Assembly (NCBI GenBank): GCA_020636895.1
Contig: JACJWZ010000001.1
Location: 682,001 to 746,000, forward strand
From: Thermoleophilales bacterium
Lineage (GTDB): Bacteria > Actinomycetota > Thermoleophilia > Solirubrobacterales > 70-9
DNA length: 64,000 nucleotides
Direction of reading: 5' to 3'
Shown here: positions 36,454 to 44,168 of the stretch, piece by piece
How the letters are laid out: each line of letters opens with the position of its first letter
How positions within the stretch are numbered: the stretch's first letter is position 1
Made by a program: the position numbers and the translations under genes
Notes under the pieces: model-generated
What the model was told of the DNA's origin: nothing
Database searches by the model: none
The model's input: the letters and a program-made list of their open reading frames with translations, nothing else

Positions 36454-36587
36454 CAGCCCGCGGCCGCGGGGGCGAGCTTCTCCGACGACACCGTCCTCGG
36501 GGCTGCTTTCGGCGTCCCGAGCGGGGAATCGGCGGGGCCGAGAGGCCACCGTCCGCCCGCTGTGGATACACTTCCGCCCGCTTTTCG

Positions 36588-36618
36588 AGCCGCCTCCGAC
36601 CTACGACTGGGGGCGGCT
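36588..36618 (+). terminator. Possible terminator/attenuator upstream of hppA
   Basis: AGCCGCC (36588-36594) pairs with GGCGGCT (36612-36618) and is followed by TT. The loop is 17 bases. It would end transcription from the DUF1844 side or attenuate hppA. The rest of 36454-36666 holds a 14-bp palindrome (36457-36470) and no gene. Confidence 0.35.
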
Positions 36619-36666
36619 TTCCGTGTGAATCCCCACGAACGCTTACCCAACGGAGGGAACTGAACG

Positions 36667-38745
36667 TTGACTGACTTCCTGACCGACCACGGCGTGATCG
36701 TCGCGCTCGTCTGCGCCGCTGCGGCGGTCGTATACGGCGTCGTCGTCACCCAGCGCCTGCTCGCGCTCTCGCCCGGTAACGACCGCATGCAGGAGATCTC
36801 GGGCGCCGTGCAGGAGGGCGCCGCCGCCTACCTGAGCCGCCAGTACCAGATCATCGGCTATGTGGCCATCCCGCTGGCCATTGCGATCTGGCTTGTCACC
36901 AGCAGCGTCACGACCGGGATCGGCTTCGTCATCGGCGGCATCCTCTCGGGTGCGGCCGGCTTCATCGGCATGAACGTGTCGGTGCGGTCGAACGCCCGTG
37001 TCGCCGAGGCGGCCCGCGGCGGCATCCCGCCGGCGCTCGACGCCGCCTTCAAGGGCGGATCGGTGACCGGCCTGCTCGTGGTCGGCCTGGCGCTGTTCGG
37101 CGTCGCCGGCTACTTCGGGATCCTCACGCTCGCCGGTGAGAGCGACAAGGAGGCCATCGACGCGCTCGTCGGCCTCGGCTTCGGCGGCTCGCTGATCTCC
37201 GTCTTCGCCCGACTCGGCGGCGGCATCTTCACGAAGGCCGCTGACGTCGGCGCCGACCTCGTCGGCAAGGTCGAGGCCGGGATCCCCGAGGACGATCCGC
37301 GTAACCCCGCGGTGATCGCCGACAACGTCGGCGACAACGTCGGCGACTGCGCCGGCATGGCGGCGGACCTCTTCGAGACCTACGCGGTCACCTCGGTCGC
37401 CGTCATGCTGCTCGGCGTCCTCTACTTCGACGGCGCGTTCGCCACCGAGCTCGCGATCTACCCGCTGATCCTCGGCGGCGTCGCGATCCTCGCCTCGATC
37501 ATCGGCGCGCTCTCCGTCCGCACGAAGAGCGACAACGTCGAGGGCGCCCTCTACAAGGGCCTGATCATCTCCGGCGGCCTCTCGGCGATCGCCTTCTACC
37601 CGATCACCAAGTGGCTGATGGAGACGCCGCTCGACCTCGGCGTGATCGACCCCGAGGGTGCGCTGGCGAGCGCCAGCGTCACCGACCTCTGGTTCTGCGC
37701 CCTGATCGGCATCGCCGTCACCGCGGGCCTCTTCGTGGTCACCGACTACTACACGTCGACCCGGTTCCGTCCGGTGAAGACGATCTCGAAGGCCTCGATC
37801 ACCGGCCACGCTACGAACATCATCCAGGGGCTCGCACAGGGCTTCCAGGGCACCGCGATCCCGGCGCTGATCATCGTCATCGCGATCTTCGGCGCCAACG
37901 AGCTCGCCGGGATCTACGGCATCGCCATCGCCGTGATGGCGCAGCTCTCGCTGACCGGTCTGATCGTCGCGCTCGACGCGTTCGGTCCGATCACCGACAA
38001 CGCCGGCGGCATCGCCGAGATGGCCGAGCTGCCCGAGGAGGTCCGCAACATCACCGATCCGCTCGACGCGGTCGGCAACACGACCAAGGCCGTCACCAAG
38101 GGCTACGCGATCGGCTCCGCCGTGCTCGCCGCCCTGGTGCTGTTCGCCGCGTTCAAGATCGAGGCCGAGGAGGAGGCCGGCAGGCTGATCCTCTTCGATC
38201 TGACCAACCCTGAGGTTCTGATCGGCCTACTGGTCGGCGGCATGATGACCTACCTCTTCGCGGCGCTCGCGATCGAGGCGGTCGGCCGCGCCGGCGGCGA
38301 GGTCGTTGAGCAGGTGCGCAAGCAGTTCAAGGAGCACCCCGGGATCATGGAGGGCACCGAGAAGCCCGATTACGGCGGGACGGTCGCGATCGTGACGGCC
38401 GCCGCGCAGCGCGAGATGCTGCTGCCGGCCCTGATCCCGATCGTCGTCCCGGTCCTGATCGGCCTGTGGAGCGCGGAGGCGCTCGGCGGTCTGCTGATCG
38501 GCGTGATCGTCGTCGGCTTCTTCGCCGCGGTCTCGATGACCGTCGGCGGCGGCGCCTGGGACAACGCCAAGAAGCTGATCGAGGACGGCGCCTATGGCGG
38601 CAAGGGCTCGGAGGCCCACGCCGCATCGGTGACCGGCGACACCGTCGGCGATCCCTACAAGGACACCGCCGGCCCCGCGATCAACCCGATGATCAAGGTC
38701 GCCAACATCGTCGCGATCCTGATCATCCCCATCATCGGCTTCTGA
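36667..38745 (+). CDS. hppA: Membrane-bound K+-independent H+-translocating pyrophosphatase
   Basis: Pumps protons across the membrane using pyrophosphate. The 692-residue protein has about 16 helices. The catalytic loop EDDPRNPAVIADNVGDNVGD (two Asp-rich clusters, from about residue 208) and the C-terminal WDNAKKLIEDG plus GDTVGDPYKDTAGPA hold the Mg-PPi site. The subclass-deciding position in GNTTKA is Lys474, not Ala, which marks the K+-independent group. It starts at TTG 36667 after GGAGG with ten bases spacing; no better start is in frame. It stands alone with a strong terminator behind it. Confidence 0.97.
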   Translation: MTDFLTDHGVIVALVCAAAAVVYGVVVTQRLLALSPGNDRMQEISGAVQEGAAAYLSRQYQIIGYVAIPLAIAIWLVTSSVTTGIGFVIGGILSGAAGFIGMNVSVRSNARVAEAARGGIPPALDAAFKGGSVTGLLVVGLALFGVAGYFGILTLAGESDKEAIDALVGLGFGGSLISVFARLGGGIFTKAADVGADLVGKVEAGIPEDDPRNPAVIADNVGDNVGDCAGMAADLFETYAVTSVAVMLLGVLYFDGAFATELAIYPLILGGVAILASIIGALSVRTKSDNVEGALYKGLIISGGLSAIAFYPITKWLMETPLDLGVIDPEGALASASVTDLWFCALIGIAVTAGLFVVTDYYTSTRFRPVKTISKASITGHATNIIQGLAQGFQGTAIPALIIVIAIFGANELAGIYGIAIAVMAQLSLTGLIVALDAFGPITDNAGGIAEMAELPEEVRNITDPLDAVGNTTKAVTKGYAIGSAVLAALVLFAAFKIEAEEEAGRLILFDLTNPEVLIGLLVGGMMTYLFAALAIEAVGRAGGEVVEQVRKQFKEHPGIMEGTEKPDYGGTVAIVTAAAQREMLLPALIPIVVPVLIGLWSAEALGGLLIGVIVVGFFAAVSMTVGGGAWDNAKKLIEDGAYGGKGSEAHAASVTGDTVGDPYKDTAGPAINPMIKVANIVAILIIPIIGF

Positions 38746-38799
38746 TCACGGCGCCGGAGCGCGCCTGACGGCACGCGGCGGCACTCGCGATCTGGCTCT

Positions 38800-38831
38800 G
38801 AGGGCGGTCCCACTGAGGTGGGGCCGCCCTC
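38800..38831 (+). terminator. Terminator hairpin after hppA
   Basis: GAGGGCGGTCCCAC (38800-38813) pairs with GTGGGGCCGCCCTC (38818-38831) with one G-U pair and a four-base loop (TGAG). It is 55 bases after the hppA stop and before the next promoter. It lacks a long T-run, as usual in high-GC genomes. Confidence 0.75.
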
Positions 38832-38870
38832 GCTCGTTGTGGGGCCCGCGACCCCGTCATCATCGACGCG

Positions 38871-39098
38871 ATGGCGGAGAAGGGGCAGGGCAAGCGGGAG
38901 CGGAGCCTCTACGAGATCGCGAGCTCGTTCTTCGCCGGCTGCGTGATCGTCTTCGCGCTCGCCGGGATGGTCGCGGCGGCGACGGGCGACGAGGGGTTCG
39001 GCTCGGCCGGGTTCGTGATCTGCGCGCTCTTCTTCCTGCTGGGGTGCGGGCGCCTGTACCTCGGTCTCGCCCGCGGGGACGAGGGCTCCGGCAACTGA
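38871..39098 (+). CDS. Small two-helix membrane protein, partner of APC permease (copy 1)
   Basis: A 75-residue protein: charged head (MAEKGQGKRERSLYEIAS), helices FFAGCVIVFALAGMVAAATG and GSAGFVICALFFLLGCGRLYL, short tail. Its ending CGRLYLGLARG matches that of the 64-residue protein at 43974 (LGRLYLSLRAS). Both stand directly before an APC-UspA permease, so they look like a duplicated two-gene unit. Function unknown; an accessory subunit of the permease is my guess. Confidence 0.68.
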   Translation: MAEKGQGKRERSLYEIASSFFAGCVIVFALAGMVAAATGDEGFGSAGFVICALFFLLGCGRLYLGLARGDEGSGN

Positions 39099-39126
39099 GG
39101 TTGGTCCTGCCCGTCCCGCCCCTACG

Positions 39127-39167
39127 TGTCACCGGGAAGCGGCCAATAGCACCGCTTCTCGGTGACA
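39127..39167. repeat. Dispersed inverted repeat, family 2, copy B
   Basis: TGTCACCGGGAAGCGG (39127-39142) pairs with CCGCTTCTCGGTGACA (39152-39167) with one G-U pair and a nine-base loop. The right side continues to GGTGACAGGTCCG (39161-39173), identical to the right arm of copy A at 12538-12550. It lies between the small membrane protein and the permease. Confidence 0.7.
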
Positions 39168-39227
39168 GGTCCGCGGCGGCGCACGCGCACGCGGGCCCGC
39201 GCGGCCCTGACCGCCCACCCGCCGATC

Positions 39228-39233
39228 TATAGT
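39228..39233 (+). promoter_or_regulatory. -10 hexamer of the first APC permease
   Basis: TATAGT ends ten bases before ATG 39244. So the permease has its own promoter although the small membrane protein is just upstream. Confidence 0.45.
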
Positions 39234-39243
39234 CGCCCCCCGC

Positions 39244-41154
39244 ATGGCGCACCGGGTTCCCCGCGATCAATCGCTGCAGCGCGTCCATGGCGTCGGCGCT
39301 CTGTTCTCGGCCGCGTACGGGAACGTCGGCTCGTCGATCTACTACGCGCTCGGCGTCGTCGCCGCCTTCGCCCTCGGCCTGACACCGGTCGCGTTCATGA
39401 TCTCCGGGCTGATCTTCGTCTGCACCGCCGCGACGTACGTCGAGGGCACGGTGATGTTCCCCGAGGCGGGCGGCTCCGCCAGCTTCGCCCGGCATGCGTT
39501 CAACGAGCTCGTCTCGTTCGTCGCGGGCTGGGGGCAGATGCTCAACTACATCATCACGGTCGCGATCTCGGCGTTCTTCGTCCCCCACTACCTCGGGGTC
39601 TTCTGGGAGCCGCTGCGCGAGTCGCCCGGCGACGTCATCGGCGGCATCGTCCTGATCGCGGGCCTCGCCGCCCTCAACATCAAGGGAACGCAGGAGTCGG
39701 CGAAGCTCAACCTGATCCTCGCGATCGGCGACCTGGCGACGCAGGTGCTGCTCGTGATCGTCGGCCTCGTCCTCGTCTTCAGCCCCGACACGCTGATCGG
39801 CAACGTCGATCTGGGCGTCGCCCCGACCTGGGGTGACTTCGCGCTCGGGATCGCGCTCGGGATGATCGCCTACACCGGCATCGAGACGATCTCGAACATG
39901 TCGGAGGAGGCGATCACCCCGGAGAAGACGATCCCGCGCGGGGCGGCCTTCGTGGTTGCTGCGGTCATCGGCCTCTACGCGCTGCTGCCGGTCATCGCAC
40001 TCTCGGCGATGCCGGTCACCGAGACCGCGAGTGGCTCCTACACGACGGAGCTCGGCACGACCTACGCCGGCGACCCGGTGCTCGGGATCGTCGAGAACCT
40101 CGGTCTCGGTGACGCGGTGACGGACGTGCTGCGCGTGTACGTCGGGATCCTCGCCGCCGTGATCCTCGTCATCGCGACCAACGCCGGGATGATCGGGGTC
40201 TCCCGCCTGACCTTCTCGATGGGCCAGCACCGCCAGCTCCCGGAGCGGCTGCGGCAGGTGCACCCGAGATTCCGCACGCCGCACATCGCGATCATCACCT
40301 TCTCGGTCATCGCCTCGATCGCGCTGATCCCCGGTCAGGCCGACCTGCTCGCGACCATGTACTCGTTCGGGGCGATGCTCTCGTTCACGGTCGCGCACCT
40401 CGCGATCCTGTGGATGCGCCGACGATATCCCGACCGGGAGCGGCCTTGGACCCCGGTGGGGTCCGTCAACTTCCGCGGGGTCTCGCTGCCGCTCACCGCG
40501 GTCTTCGGGGGGCTCGGCACCCTCGGCGCCTGGACGGTGGTCATGGTCATGAACCCGGTCACCGCCGCCATCGGTCTCGGCTGGATGATGCTCGGCGGCG
40601 CGGTCTACGTCCTCTACCGGCGCCACCAGGATCTGCCGATCACGAAGACCGTCAAGGTGGTCCTGCCGGAGCCGCTCGACGTCGAGGAGGTCGAGTTCCG
40701 ATCGATCCTCGTCCCCTTCGAGGACGACCCCTTCTCAGAGCTCACGATCGGAACCGCCGCCCGGCTCGCCGCTCGTAAGCGGCGCGGCATCCACGTCATC
40801 TCGCTCCTCAACGTCCCCGCGCACCTGCCGATCAACGCGCCGCTGCCGCGGCAGCAGGAGAAGGCGCAGTCGAAGATCGAGCGCGCGAAGCTGATCGGCG
40901 GACAGCGCGTCACCGGCCATGTCCAGCGGATCCGGCCGGGTCAGGCGCCGAAGGCCATCGTCGAGGAGGCGGAGTCGATCGAGGCGAGCGCGATCGTCAT
41001 GCAGCTCACCTACCGCGGCCACACGCCGCTCTACGGGAAGACGCTGCAGGGTGTTCTCGGGCACCGGCCCTGTCGCGTCATCGTCGCCGCCGACCCGACC
41101 GGGGGCGGCAACGGGGCCGGGCCGGCGGCGGAGAAGCCCGCCGTCACTGCCTAG
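39244..41154 (+). CDS. APC-superfamily permease with C-terminal UspA domain (copy 1)
   Basis: The 636-residue protein has about twelve helices (to about residue 455) of the amino acid/polyamine/organocation fold: LFSAAYGNVGSSIYYALGVV with the unwound Gly segment of helix 1, YVEGTVMFPEAGGSASFARH and GMIGVSRLTFSMGQHRQLP. Residues about 475-625 form a universal-stress-protein domain (FRSILVPFEDDP, then LQGVLGHRPCRVIVAADP). It is about as related to the permease at 44165 as a clear paralogue, sharing YYALGVV, YVEGxxMF and HAFNELVSFVAGW. Because that copy is followed by TrkA genes, ion (K+) uptake is as likely as amino acid uptake. Confidence 0.88.
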   Translation: MAHRVPRDQSLQRVHGVGALFSAAYGNVGSSIYYALGVVAAFALGLTPVAFMISGLIFVCTAATYVEGTVMFPEAGGSASFARHAFNELVSFVAGWGQMLNYIITVAISAFFVPHYLGVFWEPLRESPGDVIGGIVLIAGLAALNIKGTQESAKLNLILAIGDLATQVLLVIVGLVLVFSPDTLIGNVDLGVAPTWGDFALGIALGMIAYTGIETISNMSEEAITPEKTIPRGAAFVVAAVIGLYALLPVIALSAMPVTETASGSYTTELGTTYAGDPVLGIVENLGLGDAVTDVLRVYVGILAAVILVIATNAGMIGVSRLTFSMGQHRQLPERLRQVHPRFRTPHIAIITFSVIASIALIPGQADLLATMYSFGAMLSFTVAHLAILWMRRRYPDRERPWTPVGSVNFRGVSLPLTAVFGGLGTLGAWTVVMVMNPVTAAIGLGWMMLGGAVYVLYRRHQDLPITKTVKVVLPEPLDVEEVEFRSILVPFEDDPFSELTIGTAARLAARKRRGIHVISLLNVPAHLPINAPLPRQQEKAQSKIERAKLIGGQRVTGHVQRIRPGQAPKAIVEEAESIEASAIVMQLTYRGHTPLYGKTLQGVLGHRPCRVIVAADPTGGGNGAGPAAEKPAVTA

Positions 41155-41169
41155 GCCTGCTCCAGGCGA

Positions 41170-41763
41170 TCAGCAGCAGGCCAGCAGCCGCCCGATCGCT
41201 TCCTCGACCTCACCGGGGGTGAGTGCCGTGGGGCCACCGAGGACGCCGTCGAGCAGCAGGCCGTCCACGCAGGCGACGAGCTGGCGCCCGTGTGCTCGCG
41301 GGTCGCGACACCCGGTTGCGGCGACGGTGCTCTCGGCGAGCTCCGCGAATCGCGCCCGGGCGGCGCCGAGGTCGGCGGCGAGGGCGGGGCGCCGGGTCGA
41401 CTCGAGGAACAGCTCGTAGCGGGCGACCAGCAGATCACGGGACCGGCGCAGGTGCTCGACCGCGACCACGAGCAGCGCAGCCGCGTCCTCCCGGCTCAGC
41501 TCAGGCGGGACCTCGATTGCGGCGGCGGGGGCGAGGTCGAGCGTCAGGTGATGGGCGAGCGTCGCCTCCAGCAGCGCGTCGCGGGTGCGGAAGTGGTTGG
41601 AGGTCGAGCCCTCGGCGAGCCCCGCCTCGCGATCGACGGCGCGATGCGTGAGCCCACCCGCGCCCTCACGGGCGAGAACGCGCAGCGCGGCGTCCAGCGC
41701 CAGCGCGCGCCTGGTTCCACGAGCCGGAGTGGGGGCTCCCTTGGTTGGTTCGCCGGCAAGCAC
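41170..41763 (-). CDS. TetR-family repressor
   Basis: A 197-residue regulator. The N-terminal helix-turn-helix is RRALALDAALRVLAREGAGGLTHRAVDREAGLAEGSTSNHFRTRDALLEATL, split here by motif: GLTHRAVDREAGLAEGSTSNHF is the recognition part. The C-terminal ligand domain (about 75-190) is of the TetR_C type with Leu/Arg-rich helices. The GTG start at 41763 overlaps its own operator. It is divergent from the flavin oxidase gene, the classic TetR layout, so it should repress both. It converges on the APC permease after 15 bases. Confidence 0.9.
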   Translation of the reverse strand: MLAGEPTKGAPTPARGTRRALALDAALRVLAREGAGGLTHRAVDREAGLAEGSTSNHFRTRDALLEATLAHHLTLDLAPAAAIEVPPELSREDAAALLVVAVEHLRRSRDLLVARYELFLESTRRPALAADLGAARARFAELAESTVAATGCRDPRAHGRQLVACVDGLLLDGVLGGPTALTPGEVEEAIGRLLACC

Positions 41764-41775
41764 TACAGATGTAGT
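41762..41775. promoter_or_regulatory. Operator palindrome in the TetR/oxidase divergent promoter
   Basis: ACTACA (41762-41767) and TGTAGT (41770-41775) form a perfect palindrome around GA. It overlaps TAGTAT (41772-41777), which ends nine bases before ATG 41787, and the minus-strand TATACT (41779-41774), ten bases before GTG 41763. One bound dimer would shut both promoters. It stands out as an AT-rich island. Confidence 0.65.
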
Positions 41776-41786
41776 ATAACTCGTGA

Positions 41787-43130
41787 ATGGACGGAAGCGA
41801 GTTCGACGGAGACCTGATCAAGCGCGGGGAAGGGGGGTACGAGCGCGCTCGCCGAGAGGCCGTCTGGAACGGCCGCATGCCCGAGCGGATGCCGGACGTG
41901 ATCGTCCGGGCGGCCACCGAGGACGACGTGGCTCGCGCCGTGCGTCTCGCCGCCCGCGAGGGGTTGCGGGTCGGGGTCCGCTCAGGCGGCCACAGCTGGG
42001 CGGGCAACCACGTCCGCGACGGCGGCATGCTGCTCGATGTCTCGAGGCTGCGGGCCGCGGAGGTCGACGCGGAATCCCGCGCCGCCCGCGTCCAGCCCGG
42101 CCTGCCCGGCAACGAGCTGATCGCGCGGCTTGCCGAGGAGGACCTGTTCTTCCCGGCGGGGCATTGCCCGGGGGTCGCGCTCGGCGGCTACCTGCTCCAG
42201 GGCGGGTTCGGTTGGAACGGGCGCGTGCACGGTCCGGCCTGCATGAGCGTCGAAGCGGTTGATCTCGTCACCGCCGACGGTGAGCTGCTGCGCGCGGACG
42301 CGCGCCAGGACGCCGACCTGCTGTGGGCGGCGCGCGGTTCCGGGCCGGGCTTCTTCGCGGCGGTCACGGGCTTCCACGTGCGCCTGCAGCCCCGTCCACG
42401 CGTGGTCGCAAACGCGCTCTTCACCTATCCGGTCGAGTGCCTCGAGCCGGTCTTCACCTGGGCGCAGGAGGTCGCGACGGAGGTGCGCCGGACGACCGAG
42501 ATGATGCTCTTCATCCATCGCGGCGAGGACGGGGAACCGGAGATCGTCGTCACCGGACCGACGCTCGTCGACGACCCCGACGAGGCGCGGGATGCCCTCG
42601 CGGTGCTCGCCACGTGCCCGGTCCGCTCCCGCGCGCGGATCGAGGTTCCCTACATAGAGGCGACCATGGCCGACCTCTACGCAGGCGCGCATGCGAGCTA
42701 CCCCGACGGCAGTCGCTACGGCGTCGACAACATGTGGACCCATGCCCCCGCCGCCGAGCTGATGCCGCTCTTCGACCGCATCGTCGAGACGATCCCCGAG
42801 GCGCCCTCCCACATGCTGTGGATGAACTGGGGCCCCGGCAGCGAGCCCGCTCCCGCGCGCCCGGACATGGCGTTCAGCGTCGAGGACGACACCTACATCG
42901 CCCTCTACGGCGTCTGGACCGACCCGGCCGACGATGCCGCCAACGTCGCCTGGGCGACCGACCTGATGAGGGCGGGGGAGGAGCACGCGTCCGGCATCCA
43001 GCTCGCCGACGAGAACCTCGCCGAGCGCCCGGCACGGTTCATCGACGAAGAGCGGATGGCCCGGCTCGACGCCCTGCGCGACGAGTGGGACCCGGAGGGC
43101 CGCTTCCACCCGTGGATGGGCCGCCTGTGA
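41787..43130 (+). CDS. BBE-like FAD-linked oxidase, likely bicovalent flavin
   Basis: The 447-residue flavoprotein has a PCMH FAD domain (about 30-205) with VRSGGHSWAGNH (H69) and FPAGHCPGVALGGYLLQGGFG (C127; quoted in part). His in GGHS and Cys in GxCP are the two residues that bind FAD in berberine-bridge-type enzymes, so 8-alpha-His/6-S-Cys linkage is predicted. A substrate domain follows, and DPEGRFHPWMGRL ends the protein in place of the usual NY motif. Such enzymes oxidise alcohols, sugars or phenolic products with O2. It is the first gene after the TetR operator and overlaps the PhlG-like gene (GTGA). Confidence 0.87.
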   Translation: MDGSEFDGDLIKRGEGGYERARREAVWNGRMPERMPDVIVRAATEDDVARAVRLAAREGLRVGVRSGGHSWAGNHVRDGGMLLDVSRLRAAEVDAESRAARVQPGLPGNELIARLAEEDLFFPAGHCPGVALGGYLLQGGFGWNGRVHGPACMSVEAVDLVTADGELLRADARQDADLLWAARGSGPGFFAAVTGFHVRLQPRPRVVANALFTYPVECLEPVFTWAQEVATEVRRTTEMMLFIHRGEDGEPEIVVTGPTLVDDPDEARDALAVLATCPVRSRARIEVPYIEATMADLYAGAHASYPDGSRYGVDNMWTHAPAAELMPLFDRIVETIPEAPSHMLWMNWGPGSEPAPARPDMAFSVEDDTYIALYGVWTDPADDAANVAWATDLMRAGEEHASGIQLADENLAERPARFIDEERMARLDALRDEWDPEGRFHPWMGRL

Positions 43131-43927
43131 GCCCCGCACCCGATCTCGAGCGCCTGCTCGAGCGGCCGATGAGCCCGCCCGATCCGGGTGTGCTCGCCGC
43201 GATCGAATCCGGCCCGATGGATCCCGACGACGCCGTCGGGCGTGACGATCTCGATCGCCTCCGGGACCCGGAACCGCTCGTCGCCGAGACGGGCTGGTGC
43301 AGGTTGGCCGACGGCGTCGGTTACGTCGCCGTCCGCACGGCGATGCCCGGGGTCGATGCGGCGCTCGTCGACTGGTGGTTCGACTGGCACCCCGACGATC
43401 CCCTCCGCTACCGGATCTGGCACCCGGCCGCCCATGTCTCCAACCGGGTGGAGCGACCGGCGGCCACCGGGGCGAAGGCGCTCTGGGGGACGACCCACCA
43501 TCCGGTCGAGGACGTCGGCCTCGGCGTCACCGACGTCCGCATCGAATTCCGGGCTCCGAGCGACCTCGGGTTCTCAGACGACGGTCTCGACGACGGGCGC
43601 GTCGGCACGATCGTCGCCGGGCTGGCGGGGGATGACGGTCGCCGCCTGCGGCATACCCTGATGGTCCACGTGTTCCTCCGCGACGGCGACGGCCTCGTAC
43701 TCCGCAGCCATTTCTGGCTCGGGGCCGCCATCAGGCCCTACGCGCCGGCGGCGCTGGCCGCACCCGTCGGCGCCCTGCTCAACCGCGCCGCCATCCGCCG
43801 CCTGGCCGTTCCCAAGGAGGCCCCGCGCGCGCTGGCCCGCCACTGCGCCGAGGAGTACGCGAACCTCGCGACGTTGCTGCCCGAGCTGCGCGAAGCCGGG
43901 ATCGCCCCCGCCTCCGTGTCCGCCTGA
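43127..43927 (+). CDS. PhlG/phloretin-hydrolase-like C-C bond hydrolase
   Basis: A 266-residue protein. AMPGVDAALVDWWFDWH and RIWHPAAHVSN are hallmarks of the DAPG hydrolase (PhlG) family, zinc enzymes that split the acyl group from phloroglucinols. Candidate ligands are present in order and spacing: H99 or H103, E140 (RIEFRAP) and H239-x3-E243 (ARHCAEEY). PhlG itself uses His-Glu-His-Glu. HFWLGAAIRPY matches a late family segment. The exact substrate is open. GTG 43127 overlaps the oxidase stop, so both enzymes are made together under TetR control. Confidence 0.82.
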   Translation: MSPAPDLERLLERPMSPPDPGVLAAIESGPMDPDDAVGRDDLDRLRDPEPLVAETGWCRLADGVGYVAVRTAMPGVDAALVDWWFDWHPDDPLRYRIWHPAAHVSNRVERPAATGAKALWGTTHHPVEDVGLGVTDVRIEFRAPSDLGFSDDGLDDGRVGTIVAGLAGDDGRRLRHTLMVHVFLRDGDGLVLRSHFWLGAAIRPYAPAALAAPVGALLNRAAIRRLAVPKEAPRALARHCAEEYANLATLLPELREAGIAPASVSA

Positions 43928-43959
43928 GCGGCGGCGCCCGCCGCCGCGCTCGCGCGGCC

Positions 43960-43965
43960 TAGAAT
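43960..43965 (+). promoter_or_regulatory. -10 hexamer of the second small membrane protein (leaderless)
   Basis: TAGAAT ends eight bases before ATG 43974. It starts the second permease module, which is therefore independent of the oxidase/PhlG operon. Confidence 0.5.
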
Positions 43966-43973
43966 CGCGGCCG

Positions 43974-44168
43974 ATGGCGTCCTCTCAGGGAATCGGGTCG
44001 AGCGGGACCCGCTTGCTATCGCCGATCATCGCCCTGCTCGGCGCGGCGATCATCGTCCGCACCCTGGCGGCCGGCGGCGGCGTGCTCTCCGCCGGCGTCC
44101 TGCTGGGAGCGGTCTTCGTCGCGATCGGCCTCGGCCGCCTCTACCTCTCCCTGCGGGCCTCCCGGTGA
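43974..44168 (+). CDS. Small two-helix membrane protein, partner of APC permease (copy 2)
   Basis: A 64-residue protein with helices LLSPIIALLGAAIIVRTLA and SAGVLLGAVFVAIGLGRLYLSL. The ending is like that of the 75-residue protein at 38871. The stop overlaps the GTG start of the permease (GTGA), so the two are translated together here. Function unknown. Confidence 0.72.
   Translation: MASSQGIGSSGTRLLSPIIALLGAAIIVRTLAAGGGVLSAGVLLGAVFVAIGLGRLYLSLRASR

Noticed and set aside
34761..36666. Rex operator near rex, the GCS2 ligase or hppA
   Set aside because: No TTGTGAA-N4-TTCACAA-like palindrome was found in the gaps.
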